DNA of 15,818 nt from Desulfotomaculaceae bacterium (GCA_028704035.1 JAQVLS010000015.1:1-15818), one strand, 5' to 3'. Positions 8,027 to 15,396 are shown, numbered from the stretch's first letter. Made by a program: numbers and translations. Notes: generated from the sequence alone by a model not told the origin.

Positions 8027-8055
8027 ACAGAAACAAAAATATATTGAAAATATGA

Positions 8056-9015
8056 CTATATCTTTTTTAAATCAGCAATAATCCAATTAATAATATTGTC
8101 CGAAGCGGTATATGGGTCAACTTTCCTATCTGCCACTTTTTCCAGAAGATCGCTGACACGGCCCGGCCGGTTTACCTCCTCCTGGACCAACCGCTGCCAC
8201 TGGTGATTTACTATATCGAGTGTTTCATTCTTGGTCCTTTCCCTGCGTCTTTCGGCAAAGAAACCTTTTTCATTAAGATAGTTGCGGTGAATTCCTATCG
8301 CTTTCAGAAGTTCAGCTATTCCTTCGCTTTTGTTCAAATTGGAAGTTGGTTTGACCGGAGGTCGCCACTTTATATGGTCGTCCTGCATGTCCAGCATTAA
8401 ATTTACTTCCAGTATAAGCGTGTCAGTGCCGGGCATATCGCATTTGTTTATGGCAAAAATATCAGCTATCTCCATTATGCCGGCTTTCATGGACTGGATG
8501 CTGTCACCGGCGCCAGGCGTTAGTACCACCACTGTGGTATCCGCGATGTACATGATATCCAGCTCAGATTGGCCGACGCCCACCGTCTCAATAATTATCC
8601 AGTCCATCCCAAAAGCGTCAATTACCTTGACCACTTCTTTTGTGGTTTTGGCTAAACCGCCGAGGCTGCCCCTGGTAGCCATGCTACGGACAAAAACTCC
8701 GTTGTCCATGGCATGTTCATTCATGCGAATGCGGTCCCCAAGAAAAGCGCCGCCGGAAAAGGGACTTGAAGGATCAACCGCTATGACTCCCACTGTTTGA
8801 TCGCGCTTCCTGATTTCACGCACAATGCTGTCAACAAGAGAACTTTTTCCTGCGCCAGGTGATCCGGTCAAGCCTAATATATAGGCGCGCCCGGTATGTG
8901 GATGCAACTTGCGCAGAACTTCCTCCTTATCAGGCAGACTGTCTTCTACCAGAGAAATAAGTCTGGCTAGCATCCGGTGCTCCCCATCCCAAAATCCTTG
9001 TGGTATTTCTGCCAA
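8056..9015 (-). CDS. meaB: Methylmalonyl-CoA mutase-associated GTPase MeaB (ArgK family)
   Basis: MeaB is a G3E-family P-loop GTPase that guards loading and repair of the B12 cofactor in methylmalonyl-CoA mutase. The 319-aa protein shows Walker A GSPGAGKS at 51-58, VDPSSPFSGGAFLGDR (family signature), ETVGVGQSE at 143-151 and the guanine-specific NKCD at 190-193. The TTG start at 9015 is chosen because GGGGGGTG lies just upstream; a GTG at 9048 in the same frame would have its AAGGAG touching the codon. No mutase gene lies in the window, so its partner is elsewhere. It suggests methylmalonyl-CoA metabolism, such as propionate oxidation or formation, in this organism. Confidence 0.9.
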   Translation of the reverse strand: MAEIPQGFWDGEHRMLARLISLVEDSLPDKEEVLRKLHPHTGRAYILGLTGSPGAGKSSLVDSIVREIRKRDQTVGVIAVDPSSPFSGGAFLGDRIRMNEHAMDNGVFVRSMATRGSLGGLAKTTKEVVKVIDAFGMDWIIIETVGVGQSELDIMYIADTTVVVLTPGAGDSIQSMKAGIMEIADIFAINKCDMPGTDTLILEVNLMLDMQDDHIKWRPPVKPTSNLNKSEGIAELLKAIGIHRNYLNEKGFFAERRRERTKNETLDIVNHQWQRLVQEEVNRPGRVSDLLEKVADRKVDPYTASDNIINWIIADLKKI

Positions 9016-9071
9016 AAATACACCCCCCAGTACAAATAATTGAAACACTCCTTAAAAGTTCAGAAAAATAA

Positions 9072-9096
9072 ATATTCTTTGTATATATTCTTTGTA
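9072..9096. repeat. Tandem 12-bp direct repeat upstream of meaB
   Basis: ATATTCTTTGTA occurs at 9072-9083 and again at 9085-9096, a 13-bp period. It lies about 60 bp before the meaB start, in an AT-rich spacer between the possible promoter and the gene. It might be a binding site or simple AT-rich drift. Confidence 0.5.
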
Positions 9097-9155
9097 AAAT
9101 ATATTTTTCCTTTAAAGTAAATTAACTTTTGCTAATTAAAGACAGACATAAATAA

Positions 9156-9184
9156 ATAATATTATAAATGTATAAGCTTTCCAA
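9156..9184 (-). promoter_or_regulatory. Weak candidate promoter of meaB
   Basis: On the minus strand TTGGAA (9179-9184) and TATTAT (9156-9161) are 17 nt apart. It lies just after the trxB stop. No terminator is seen between trxB and meaB, so read-through from trxB is also possible. Confidence 0.35.
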
Positions 9185-9194
9185 AATCTATTTG

Positions 9195-10115
9195 TTATTT
9201 AAGTTCTGAAAAGTATTTTTCAGCCGCGACTGCAGCTATGGCCCCGTCGGCAACAGCCGTTACCACCTGGCGAAGCAGTTTCTGACGGACATCCCCGGCA
9301 GCGAAAATGCCTTTCTGCGAAGTCTGCATGTTTTCATCCGTTATTATATAGCCCTTCTCATCAATTATAACTAGGTCTTTTAATAAAAGCGAATTAGGAG
9401 TGCTGCCTACATAAATAAACACACCGTCTACATTTAATAATGTCTTGCTGCTGTCACGCACATCCCTGACACGTATAGCTTCAACTAAATTCTTGCCCAA
9501 TATCTCATCTGCCACCCCATGCCAGATAAATTCAATTTTTTGATTTTGAAATGCTCTTTGCTGTAATATTTTTGTTGCCCGCAGTTCTTCCCTGCGGTGA
9601 ATAACAAAAACTTTTTCTGCGAACCTAGTCAAGAAAATAGCCTCTTCCACAGCAGCATCGCCGCCGCCGACAACCGCAACCCTTTTACCGCGGAAGAAGG
9701 CCCCGTCACAGGTGGCGCAGTAAGAAACCCCACGGCCGACTAATTCTTTTTCTCCTTTTATACCCAGCATCTGCGGCTGTACGCCTGAGGCCAGTATGAT
9801 CACACCGGTTATGATTTCGCCGTAGTCAGTTTTCAAGTAAAATTCTTTGTCATTAGTTTCAATTTTTTCTACATTCGCCGATAAAATTTGGCAACCAAAA
9901 CGCGCCGCCTGTTTTTCCATCTGGATCATCAAATCCGGGCCGCTTATACCCTCGCTGAAACCGGGGTAATTTTCTATCAGGTTGGTGCCGATAACGAGAC
10001 CGCCAGGAACTCCACGCTCCAAAAGAACGGTATCCATAGACGCCCTTGCCGCATATATCCCGGCAGTAAGTCCTGCGGGACCGCCTCCGATGATTACAAG
10101 CTCTTTTCTATCCAT
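9195..10115 (-). CDS. trxB: Thioredoxin reductase
   Basis: This 306-aa FAD protein transfers electrons from NADPH to thioredoxin. It shows FAD-binding GGGPAG at 10-15, the redox pair C133-x2-C136 (CATCDG), the second nucleotide-binding GGGDAA near 150, HRR at 173-175 (the usual mark of NADPH use) and GIFAAGD near the end. The ATG at 10115 is chosen: GGAGGG lies 7 nt upstream, and the longer TTG-initiated frame would have that site inside it. No thioredoxin gene is adjacent. The closest alternative would be a ferredoxin- or flavin-dependent reductase of the same fold, but the HRR motif argues against it. Confidence 0.93.
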   Translation of the reverse strand: MDRKELVIIGGGPAGLTAGIYAARASMDTVLLERGVPGGLVIGTNLIENYPGFSEGISGPDLMIQMEKQAARFGCQILSANVEKIETNDKEFYLKTDYGEIITGVIILASGVQPQMLGIKGEKELVGRGVSYCATCDGAFFRGKRVAVVGGGDAAVEEAIFLTRFAEKVFVIHRREELRATKILQQRAFQNQKIEFIWHGVADEILGKNLVEAIRVRDVRDSSKTLLNVDGVFIYVGSTPNSLLLKDLVIIDEKGYIITDENMQTSQKGIFAAGDVRQKLLRQVVTAVADGAIAAVAAEKYFSELK

Positions 10116-10215
10116 ATTTTCACCCTCCGACAAATATGTACTATCAGCAATTTTTACTATAATCTTATCTTACTGTTATTAAAAATATTTTTTGCCGGCG
10201 CCACATCAGCGTAAT

Positions 10216-10236
10216 AAAAAAATTCCTTTAAGGAGT
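10216..10236 (-). terminator. Weak terminator behind tRNA-Gln
   Basis: On the minus strand a short TCCTT/AAGGA palindrome is followed directly by ATTTTTTTA. The stem is only about 4 bp, but the seven-T tract is good and the position is right, about 35 nt after the tRNA. Confidence 0.4.
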
Positions 10237-10267
10237 TTTATAGCTCTGAATAATATATTGAAAGGTT

Positions 10268-10343
10268 TGGCTGGGGCGGCTGGATTCGAACCAACGAAAT
10301 GCCGGAGTCAGAGTCCGGTGCCTTACCGCTTGGCGACGCCCCA
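10268..10343 (-). tRNA. tRNA-Gln, anticodon CTG
   Basis: The 76-nt cloverleaf is complete with an encoded CCA. The acceptor stem TGGGGCG / CGCCCCA pairs fully, with discriminator G. The anticodon stem CCGGA / TCCGG holds the loop CTCTGAC, which gives anticodon CTG (10309-10311) for the codon CAG. The T-loop is TTCGAAT. It lies 22 nt after adk. Confidence 0.95.
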
Positions 10344-10365
10344 ATGTGAGCCATCTATAAAATAC

Positions 10366-11010
10366 TTAAGTGCATATACTTTTAAGTATATTTTCCATAA
10401 CCTTGTCAATGTCCTGGTCTCCGTCGATATTCCGGAGGAGTCCTTTTGTCTCATAATAATCAATAAGAGGTTTGGTACTTGCCTCATATATATAAAGACG
10501 GTTGTTTACCGCAGTTTCGTTATCATCACTGCGCTGATATAGCTCACCACCGCAATTGTCGCAGATCTTTTCCGCCTGGGGCTTCTTAAATGATACATGG
10601 TAGCTTGCCCCACAGGAACGGCAGATGCGGCGCCCGGTAGCCCGTTCTACAAGTTTTTCACGTGGTACAACAATATTAATAACACCATTGAGGCTGAGCC
10701 CAATCGACTTCAGCATTTCATCAAGCTCTTCAGCCTGAACAACATTCCGCGGAAAACCGTCCAGCAAAAAACCGCATACACTATCAGACTGTGTGAAACG
10801 CTCCTTAACCATACCTACAACCACATAATCGGGTACAAGCTCGCCTTTATCCATATACTCCTTGGCTTTTAACCCCATTTCAGTGCCTTCTTTAATGGCC
10901 GATCTAAACATGTCACCTGTTGAGATATGTGTTATACCCAATTTTTTTACCAGCGTTTCAGCCTGAGTCCCTTTCCCTGCTCCGGGGGGTCCCATAATTA
11001 AAAAATTCAC
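10366..11010 (-). CDS. adk: Adenylate kinase, zinc type
   Basis: Adenylate kinase (214 aa, standard long form) converts ATP + AMP to two ADP. The P-loop GPPGAGKG is at 7-14, and DGFPRN near 84-89 is the signature motif. The LID domain carries four cysteines, C130, C133, C150 and C153, the structural zinc site of Gram-positive enzymes. The start is GTG after GAGGG. In most Firmicutes adk sits between secY and map in the ribosomal protein cluster. Here it stands alone between two tRNA genes, so it may be a relocated or second copy. Confidence 0.95.
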   Translation of the reverse strand: MNFLIMGPPGAGKGTQAETLVKKLGITHISTGDMFRSAIKEGTEMGLKAKEYMDKGELVPDYVVVGMVKERFTQSDSVCGFLLDGFPRNVVQAEELDEMLKSIGLSLNGVINIVVPREKLVERATGRRICRSCGASYHVSFKKPQAEKICDNCGGELYQRSDDNETAVNNRLYIYEASTKPLIDYYETKGLLRNIDGDQDIDKVMENILKSICT

Positions 11011-11057
11011 AATCTATCCCTCACAAAATATTTTGATTGTTCTGGAAAACCAAACTT

Positions 11058-11066
11058 ATTATAACA
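11058..11066 (-). promoter_or_regulatory. Candidate extended -10 promoter of adk
   Basis: TGTTATAAT on the minus strand combines a perfect TATAAT (11058-11063) with the TGn extension, about 50 nt before the adk start. No good -35 is present, and the inverted repeat at 11084-11110 covers that position. Confidence 0.5.
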
Positions 11067-11083
11067 TGTAAGTTTTTTCTCTG

Positions 11084-11110
11084 ATAGTGAAAGACGCTAG
11101 TTTTCACTAT
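11084..11110. promoter_or_regulatory. Perfect 9-bp inverted repeat upstream of adk
   Basis: ATAGTGAAA (11084-11092) and TTTCACTAT (11102-11110) flank a 9-nt spacer. It overlaps the -35 position of the adk promoter and has no T-tract on either strand, so an operator is more likely than a terminator. The binding protein is unknown. Confidence 0.5.
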
Positions 11111-11150
11111 AAAAAAAGCGCACATTTAATATATCTTTTACAATTACTCT

Positions 11151-11188
11151 AAAAAAACCCGCGGATTAAAAAAATTTCCCCCCGCAGG
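11151..11188 (-). terminator. Terminator of tRNA-Pro
   Basis: On the minus strand CCTGCGG pairs with CCGCGGG (7 bp, one G-U), and seven T follow. It lies just behind the tRNA 3' end. The loop is long and T-rich. Confidence 0.85.
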
Positions 11189-11203
11189 CAGTGTTAGTGT
11201 CAA

Positions 11204-11280
11204 TGGTCGGGGCAACACGACTTGAACGTGCGACCTCACGGTCCCGAACCGTGCGCTCTACCAAACTGAGCTATGCCCCG
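11204..11280 (-). tRNA. tRNA-Pro, anticodon CGG
   Basis: The 77-nt cloverleaf is complete with an encoded CCA. The acceptor stem CGGGGCA / TGCCCCG pairs fully, with discriminator A. The anticodon stem CACGG / CCGTG holds the loop TTCGGGA, which gives anticodon CGG (11244-11246). It has its own promoter and terminator. Confidence 0.95.
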
Positions 11281-11304
11281 TTAAACCTTTATGACGCAAA
11301 AATA

Positions 11305-11333
11305 ATTTTGTCATAGTCCACTGAAAAAGTCAA
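11305..11333 (-). promoter_or_regulatory. Candidate promoter of tRNA-Pro
   Basis: On the minus strand TTGACT (11328-11333) is followed after 17 nt by CAAAAT (11305-11310), about 25 nt before the tRNA. It is divergent from the plus-strand promoter at 11350. Confidence 0.5.
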
Positions 11334-11349
11334 GTATTAAAAGCAGCTG

Positions 11350-11378
11350 TTGTAATTTTAAAGGGTTTAAACTAAAAT
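11350..11378 (+). promoter_or_regulatory. Candidate promoter of the small membrane protein gene
   Basis: TTGTAA (11350-11355) and TAAAAT (11373-11378) are 17 nt apart. The start site would be near 11385, downstream of the ATG at 11377, which supports the TTG at 11425 as the real start codon. Confidence 0.5.
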
Positions 11379-11424
11379 GTGTCGAAAGCTTAGTGTTATT
11401 ATCAACATAAAGGGGGGAGATAAT

Positions 11425-11640
11425 TTGCCCGAATCTCAATCAAATGTTCTTTCAAACATAGTCCTTATAGTATATGTGATTATCTCGCTTGCCGCAGTAA
11501 TTTGGGTATGTAAAGACACACGTAGAAAAGGCCGGCCATTGTCCGAGACTATAGGTTGGGCCATCTTTATGACACCACCTTTGTTTCCGATGGCTATTGT
11601 GACATACTTTTTTTTCCGCAAGAAAAATTTTTTTGATTGA
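11425..11640 (+). CDS. Small two-helix membrane protein, PLDc_N-like
   Basis: A 71-aa protein with two hydrophobic helices at about 8-28 and 44-64. A charged loop (CKDTRRKGRPLSET) joins them, and the tail after YFFFRKK is basic. The kD-x-x-kRG-x-P...W...P...YFFFR pattern resembles the short PLDc_N domain found alone in many bacteria, for which no function is established. The TTG start is chosen because GGGGGGAG lies 6 nt upstream and the ATG at 11377 has no ribosome site and lies in the promoter. It is likely an inner-membrane protein of unknown role. No clear terminator follows. Confidence 0.75.
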   Translation: MPESQSNVLSNIVLIVYVIISLAAVIWVCKDTRRKGRPLSETIGWAIFMTPPLFPMAIVTYFFFRKKNFFD

Positions 11641-11862
11641 GAAAGCACCATAGCCTTTATCTGGTTTTGGGAGCAACGCTACCAGCACCCCGTTTAGAGC
11701 AGGTTCTTTCCCCTCAGTCCCTCCATGAAAGCTTTTTGGGCGACAGTCTGCATATTCACATCTAAAAAAAGAGGTATATATTGTCAGACCGCTGGAATAT
11801 AATAATTCAAAAATATGTTATGATAAAAAAGGAAATAATACTAAATTAAGTAGGTGTCATGA

Positions 11863-12711
11863 TTGCAAATCATAGCTCTGGTTGGGCCAAGCGGCACTGG
11901 TAAAAGCCACAGGGCGACAGGTATTGCCCACCAGCTTGAAGCGCAGGCGATTATTGATGACGGTCTTTTGATCCAGGGAAACCGCATCCTTGCGGGATCA
12001 TCAGCCAAACGGCAGCCGACAAGAATTGGAGCGATTAAATCAGCGCTTTTCCTAGAGGAAGATAAGGTTCATGAAATTAAAAAAGCCATTTCTGATCTCG
12101 CTCCTGCTAAAATACTGATACTGGGCACATCTAAGGAAATGGCCGAAAAAATAGCGTTACGGCTCGGGTTGCCTGCCCCATCTAAATTTTTAAATATCGA
12201 GGATGTCGCCAGCGAAAAGGAAATAAGGAAGGCGAAGTATCTCCGGACACAGTTCAGCAAACATGTTATACCCGCTCCTACCCTGGAAGTAAAGAAAAGT
12301 TTCCCCGGCACACTTGTTGACCCATTGCAAGTGTTTTTAAGGAAAAGAGGTGTTTCCGGTAAAAAGGACTGGCTTGAACAGTCAATTATTCGCCCTACAT
12401 TTACTTTTCATGGCAAGCTGTCCATCTCTAATCACGCCCTTGAAGCTATCGCCGGGCATGCTGCTAAATTAGTGAATGGGGTTAATCAGGCCGGAAAGAT
12501 CAATATACGTGTAGAGCAAGAGGGTGTTGTAACGATTGATATTGCACCAGTGCTGACCTACGGCTACCCCCTCCACGTAATAGCCTCAGAAATTCAGGAA
12601 CGGATTATAGCCGCTGTGGAGGAAATGACAGGGTTGCAGGTGCAAATGGTTAATGTGCAGGTAAAAGGTCTGAGTCTTGAGAAAAATACTGTTACTAAGG
12701 CGACCGTTTAG
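11863..12711 (+). CDS. P-loop NTPase fused to an Asp23/Gls24-like domain
   Basis: The 282-aa protein begins with a Walker A loop, GPSGTGKS at 8-15, in an approximately 165-aa nucleotide-binding-like part. A hydrophobic strand, ILILGTS at 84-90, has no acidic Walker B ending. Residues about 186-271 (ISNHALEAIAGHAAKLVNGV ... ISEIQERI-type helix ... VNVQVKGL) resemble the Asp23/Gls24/DUF322 domain. That family is linked to cell-envelope stress or membrane association in Gram-positives. There is no signal peptide or membrane segment. The start is TTG with AGGTG 6 nt upstream; a nearby ATG at 11859 is out of frame. The stop codon lies in the terminator hairpin. It appears monocistronic. Function is unknown; nucleotide-controlled assembly of an envelope-associated Gls24 scaffold is only a guess. 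Confidence 0.8.
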   Translation: MQIIALVGPSGTGKSHRATGIAHQLEAQAIIDDGLLIQGNRILAGSSAKRQPTRIGAIKSALFLEEDKVHEIKKAISDLAPAKILILGTSKEMAEKIALRLGLPAPSKFLNIEDVASEKEIRKAKYLRTQFSKHVIPAPTLEVKKSFPGTLVDPLQVFLRKRGVSGKKDWLEQSIIRPTFTFHGKLSISNHALEAIAGHAAKLVNGVNQAGKINIRVEQEGVVTIDIAPVLTYGYPLHVIASEIQERIIAAVEEMTGLQVQMVNVQVKGLSLEKNTVTKATV

Positions 12712-12721
12712 GTCGCCTTAG
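12695..12721. terminator. Bidirectional terminator hairpin between convergent genes
   Basis: CTAAGGCGACC / GGTCGCCTTAG is a perfect 11-bp stem with loop GTTTA. It contains the last codons and the TAG of the P-loop/Gls24 gene. T-rich sequence follows modestly on each strand (GTTTC rightward; TAACAGTATTTTTC leftward). It probably ends both this gene and the convergent hydrolase gene. Confidence 0.65.
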
Positions 12722-12726
12722 GTTTC

Positions 12727-12749
12727 TGCGACAGGCAGTCGCACCTGTC
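12727..12749. repeat. Overlapping alternative inverted repeats
   Basis: TGCGAC-AGGCA-GTCGCA (12727-12743) and GACAGG-N8-CCTGTC (12730-12749) share bases, so only one can form at a time. They lie between the terminator and the end of the hydrolase gene. This could be a second terminator stem or a copy of a dispersed palindrome. Confidence 0.5.
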
Positions 12750-12779
12750 CCAATAATATATTTTTTCCTCCTGCTCTAT

Positions 12780-13469
12780 TTAATAACTGGTTGCGAAAAC
12801 GTGGTTCCCAATTCTGGTGATCACCGGCAGCGTCCGGATCCATTTGTCACTGCTTATGTCAGGATTGTAAAAAAAGAGCGCTCCATTGCTGGGATCTTCC
12901 CCGGACATAGCTTGCAACGCTGCCCGCACAGCCCTTTCATCGGGTTCCAGGTTGATGGAACCGTCGCCAACGGGGGAAAATTGGTAAACACGTTTATTAT
13001 TCTGGAAAACCACATCGTGTATGGTTTTGGGGAAATGTGGGCTGGCTAGCCTGTTTAAAATAACAGCACCTACCGCCACCTGTCCTTCAAAGCTTTCACC
13101 CCTTGCTTCCGCGTGGATCAATCTTGCTAGAAGCATTATTTCCTCCCTGGACATTTTCCCCAGAGAAATACCTTCGTCAGCGGCAGCCGCAGCCGGCAAT
13201 AACAAGATTTCTCCGGGTAAAATCAAGCTGTTTTTCAGCTGGTTGGCTTTCATTAGTTCGTCGAGTGCTATCCTGTATTTCGACGCAATATCAGAAAGAG
13301 TGTCGCCATTGCGGACAGTATGCCTTTCCATAGTAGAATCGGAGCGGTTTATATTTATGTTTTTTGAGCTCTGTGAACACTCGCCAATAGGCGTAAATAC
13401 GCTTAAAGAAAACACCGTTAAAGTTAGGAACACCAGCTTTAGAACGTTCTTTTGAACCAATTTTTTCAT
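12780..13469 (-). CDS. Secreted LysM–SleB cell-wall hydrolase
   Basis: This 229-aa exported protein has a signal peptide (MKKLVQK, then a hydrophobic run to about residue 27), a LysM peptidoglycan-binding repeat at about 49-92 (HTVRNGDTLSDIASKY...LPGE) and a SleB/CwlJ-type hydrolase domain from about 110 to the end. LIHAEARGE carries the likely catalytic E121, and VGAVILNR follows. SleB-type enzymes cut spore cortex peptidoglycan at germination, but LysM-SleB proteins also act in vegetative walls, so the symbol is withheld. The ATG at 13469 is chosen: AAAGGAG is 7 nt upstream and the signal peptide starts there. No lipobox is visible. It has a separate transcript from dnaC-like upstream, because a terminator lies between them. 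Confidence 0.88.
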   Translation of the reverse strand: MKKLVQKNVLKLVFLTLTVFSLSVFTPIGECSQSSKNININRSDSTMERHTVRNGDTLSDIASKYRIALDELMKANQLKNSLILPGEILLLPAAAAADEGISLGKMSREEIMLLARLIHAEARGESFEGQVAVGAVILNRLASPHFPKTIHDVVFQNNKRVYQFSPVGDGSINLEPDERAVRAALQAMSGEDPSNGALFFYNPDISSDKWIRTLPVITRIGNHVFATSY

Positions 13470-13570
13470 TATTTTCTCCTTTCCCGATTCCAGAGAATAT
13501 TTTTGCTCAGAGAAAATTTTATATACATACAATTTTTATCTGCACAGTAGTATCTGCATATTAAAGAATA

Positions 13571-13600
13571 AAATACCACCCTATCCCTAAGGTGGTATTT
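13571..13600 (-). terminator. Terminator of the dnaD–dnaC-like operon
   Basis: AAATACCACC / GGTGGTATTT is a perfect 10-bp stem with a 10-nt loop, about 20 nt past the dnaC-like stop. TTATTCTTT follows on the minus strand. The A-rich 5' side makes it usable in both directions. Confidence 0.85.
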
Positions 13601-13620
13601 TTGAAAAAGTTGCGCAAATA

Positions 13621-14361
13621 TTAGTACTTTAAGTTCTTTTCTTTTCGCCGCACGGCGCGTATATCAATGTCAACTGTCAAGCGGTAGGGACTGCACATTT
13701 CCAGCAATCTGGACGTGGTTCTCTCTCCCAGATATTCTGTAATTTCGTCGAGTTTAATGTTTGTGGTAACAATAACAGGCAGACGCTGGTTCAAGCGATA
13801 ATTAATAATGGAATATATCTTGTTCTTAGTCCACTCGGTGTAATTATGCGCGCCCAGGTCGTCAAGCACCAGCAGGGGTACCTGCCTGGCGGTATCCAAC
13901 AGTTGAAACTCGGAAAGCTGATCCGGGCTCCGTCCCGGATCATAGGTCGAGCGAATCTTGTCCAGCAGGTCTGATATCTCTACAAAAAGCGTTAATCGCC
14001 CATATTTTATTAATGCATTCGCAATACTGCAGGCCAGGTAGGTTTTTCCGCTACCGACTTTGCCCGTAAATAACAGCCCGTCAGTTCTGGGGTTTTCTAA
14101 AAATTTTTTAATAAAGCCCCCCCCAGCTTTGTGGGCAATTTTCGCCAGTTCCAAACTAGAAAGCCCTGTTTCGGGATCAGTAAAATTTTTGGCGTAATAT
14201 TTGAAATCAAATTCATCAAGCGAACAATTTATAAAATTTTCTGGCAGGTTGGCATGCCTAATCAAGTTTTTTAAAGATGACTGCTTTACACAGTTGCAGG
14301 CCACAGCCGTCTCGTCATTTAGAATAACAATGCCCCGATCTCCACAAAATTCACAGGTCAC
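13621..14361 (-). CDS. DnaC/DnaI-like AAA+ helicase loader
   Basis: A 246-aa ATPase of the DnaC/IstB/DnaI group, which loads the replicative helicase onto DNA. The N-terminus has a small Cys module (C3-x2-C6 ... C22-x-C24) that probably binds zinc, as in DnaI. The AAA+ core has Walker A GKVGSGKT at 100-107, Walker B LLVLDD at 163-168, sensor 1 VTTN at 198-201 and ERTTSRLLE, with the likely arginine finger, at 213-221. The start is GTG with AGGCAGG upstream. It lies 54 nt behind the dnaD-like gene in the same direction, which supports a replication-initiation role rather than a transposon IstB protein. No transposase is nearby. Confidence 0.88.
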   Translation of the reverse strand: MTCEFCGDRGIVILNDETAVACNCVKQSSLKNLIRHANLPENFINCSLDEFDFKYYAKNFTDPETGLSSLELAKIAHKAGGGFIKKFLENPRTDGLLFTGKVGSGKTYLACSIANALIKYGRLTLFVEISDLLDKIRSTYDPGRSPDQLSEFQLLDTARQVPLLVLDDLGAHNYTEWTKNKIYSIINYRLNQRLPVIVTTNIKLDEITEYLGERTTSRLLEMCSPYRLTVDIDIRAVRRKEKNLKY

Positions 14362-14415
14362 ACTAATAATACCTGCCTTTCTCTATAATAGTTGGCAGTG
14401 CGGCGAATATAAATA

Positions 14416-15258
14416 TTATGCTTTATTATACAGCGATCTAATAAAAGCCTTTTCTTTTGAATCTTTCACAGTGGTCTGCAAATCCTTTGCCGTACCCTGC
14501 TGAGATTTTAGCGGGCGGCTGGCTGAACGACGCTTCAGAAAATCCTGGTCATACTCCGTTATGGCTTCAAGGGTTTGCAGGTTGTTCTTTTTCCATTCTA
14601 TCAAGATGCTGTTAATATATTTAAAATTATGTTTGCCTCTTAAAACAGCTCTCTTTAAAGCTTCAATTACCAGAAACGATTCCGCCTCTCCGGCCCATAT
14701 ATGAATTTGATCCACCTCGATGGGGGACAGCGGCCTGCCGAACTCCTTTTCGAAGGTAGAAATCAATCCCGTTGGTTTGTCACGCAATTTGCTATTCAGA
14801 AAATCATTTTTCATGGAAGCTGCTTTTATCAGATTTTCTGATTCAACAATCTCCCTGGCCCTGGTACTGGCCCATACATCTGAAACCTTTAGAAATAGCG
14901 GCTCGAAATCATATCCTTCAAATATCACGTTAGTATTTTTATCGCAGTATTCACTGACAGCAATAATTTCTTTTTCTAACAAGTCAGTCAGTTCTTTTTT
15001 TATCTTTGTGGGGTCTGACTCCATCACCTCTGCAATGGTCTCAGGCGCCGGGTAGTAATTTTTCTCTTCTATCTTAAATCTTATTAAATGAATTAAAAGC
15101 ATCATTTGAAAATCAGTGATGCCAATACGGCTGTATATTTTAATAAGCATACTGGGGATAAAGGTAAATCCCTCCAGTACCAGGTCTGCGCCAAAGGTAG
15201 CGGTTATGTTGACTTTATGGTCACATTTAATAATATTCTCGTTTAAATTTTTGGTCAT
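14416..15258 (-). CDS. DnaD-like replication initiation protein
   Basis: The 280-aa protein has the two-part layout of DnaD/DnaB-type primosome proteins. An N-terminal winged-helix region (about 30-100) is followed by a C-terminal DnaB_2 helical domain (about 168-230). This ends in the family motif Y-x3-I-x3-W, seen as YINSILIEWKK at 214-224. The last 50 residues are polar and probably disordered. DnaD remodels origin DNA and recruits the helicase loader, which fits the DnaC-like gene directly downstream. The ATG at 15258 is chosen over 15273, where AAAAGG abuts the codon; GAGGCAAGG lies upstream of 15258. Confidence 0.85.
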   Translation of the reverse strand: MTKNLNENIIKCDHKVNITATFGADLVLEGFTFIPSMLIKIYSRIGITDFQMMLLIHLIRFKIEEKNYYPAPETIAEVMESDPTKIKKELTDLLEKEIIAVSEYCDKNTNVIFEGYDFEPLFLKVSDVWASTRAREIVESENLIKAASMKNDFLNSKLRDKPTGLISTFEKEFGRPLSPIEVDQIHIWAGEAESFLVIEALKRAVLRGKHNFKYINSILIEWKKNNLQTLEAITEYDQDFLKRRSASRPLKSQQGTAKDLQTTVKDSKEKAFIRSLYNKA

Positions 15259-15396
15259 TTGACCTTGCCTCATCCTTTTGTCATGTTCATATTTGGTGGC
15301 ATTGTTGTAGCCTTTTCCATTTGAAAAAATTTATTATCAGCAAGTCTTGATAAACATTAATTCAACTTAATCACTCCCTCTTCCTGCTCCCACGCT

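Noticed and set aside
11436..11688. Two minus-strand frames of 71 and 78 codons opposite the small membrane protein gene
   Set aside because: They are antisense shadows without ribosome sites. The plus-strand frame has a promoter, a strong ribosome site and two credible membrane helices.
11641..11862. Possible gene or mobile-element remnant between the two plus-strand genes
   Set aside because: No frame of convincing length, no terminal repeats and no recognisable protein fragment; only a weak CTGGT/ACCAG dyad and a TGTTATGAT extended -10-like site before 11863.
13621..14361. The DnaC-like ATPase as an IstB transposition protein of an IS21-type element
   Set aside because: No istA-like transposase or terminal repeats are present, and the upstream partner is a DnaD-like replication protein in the same operon.
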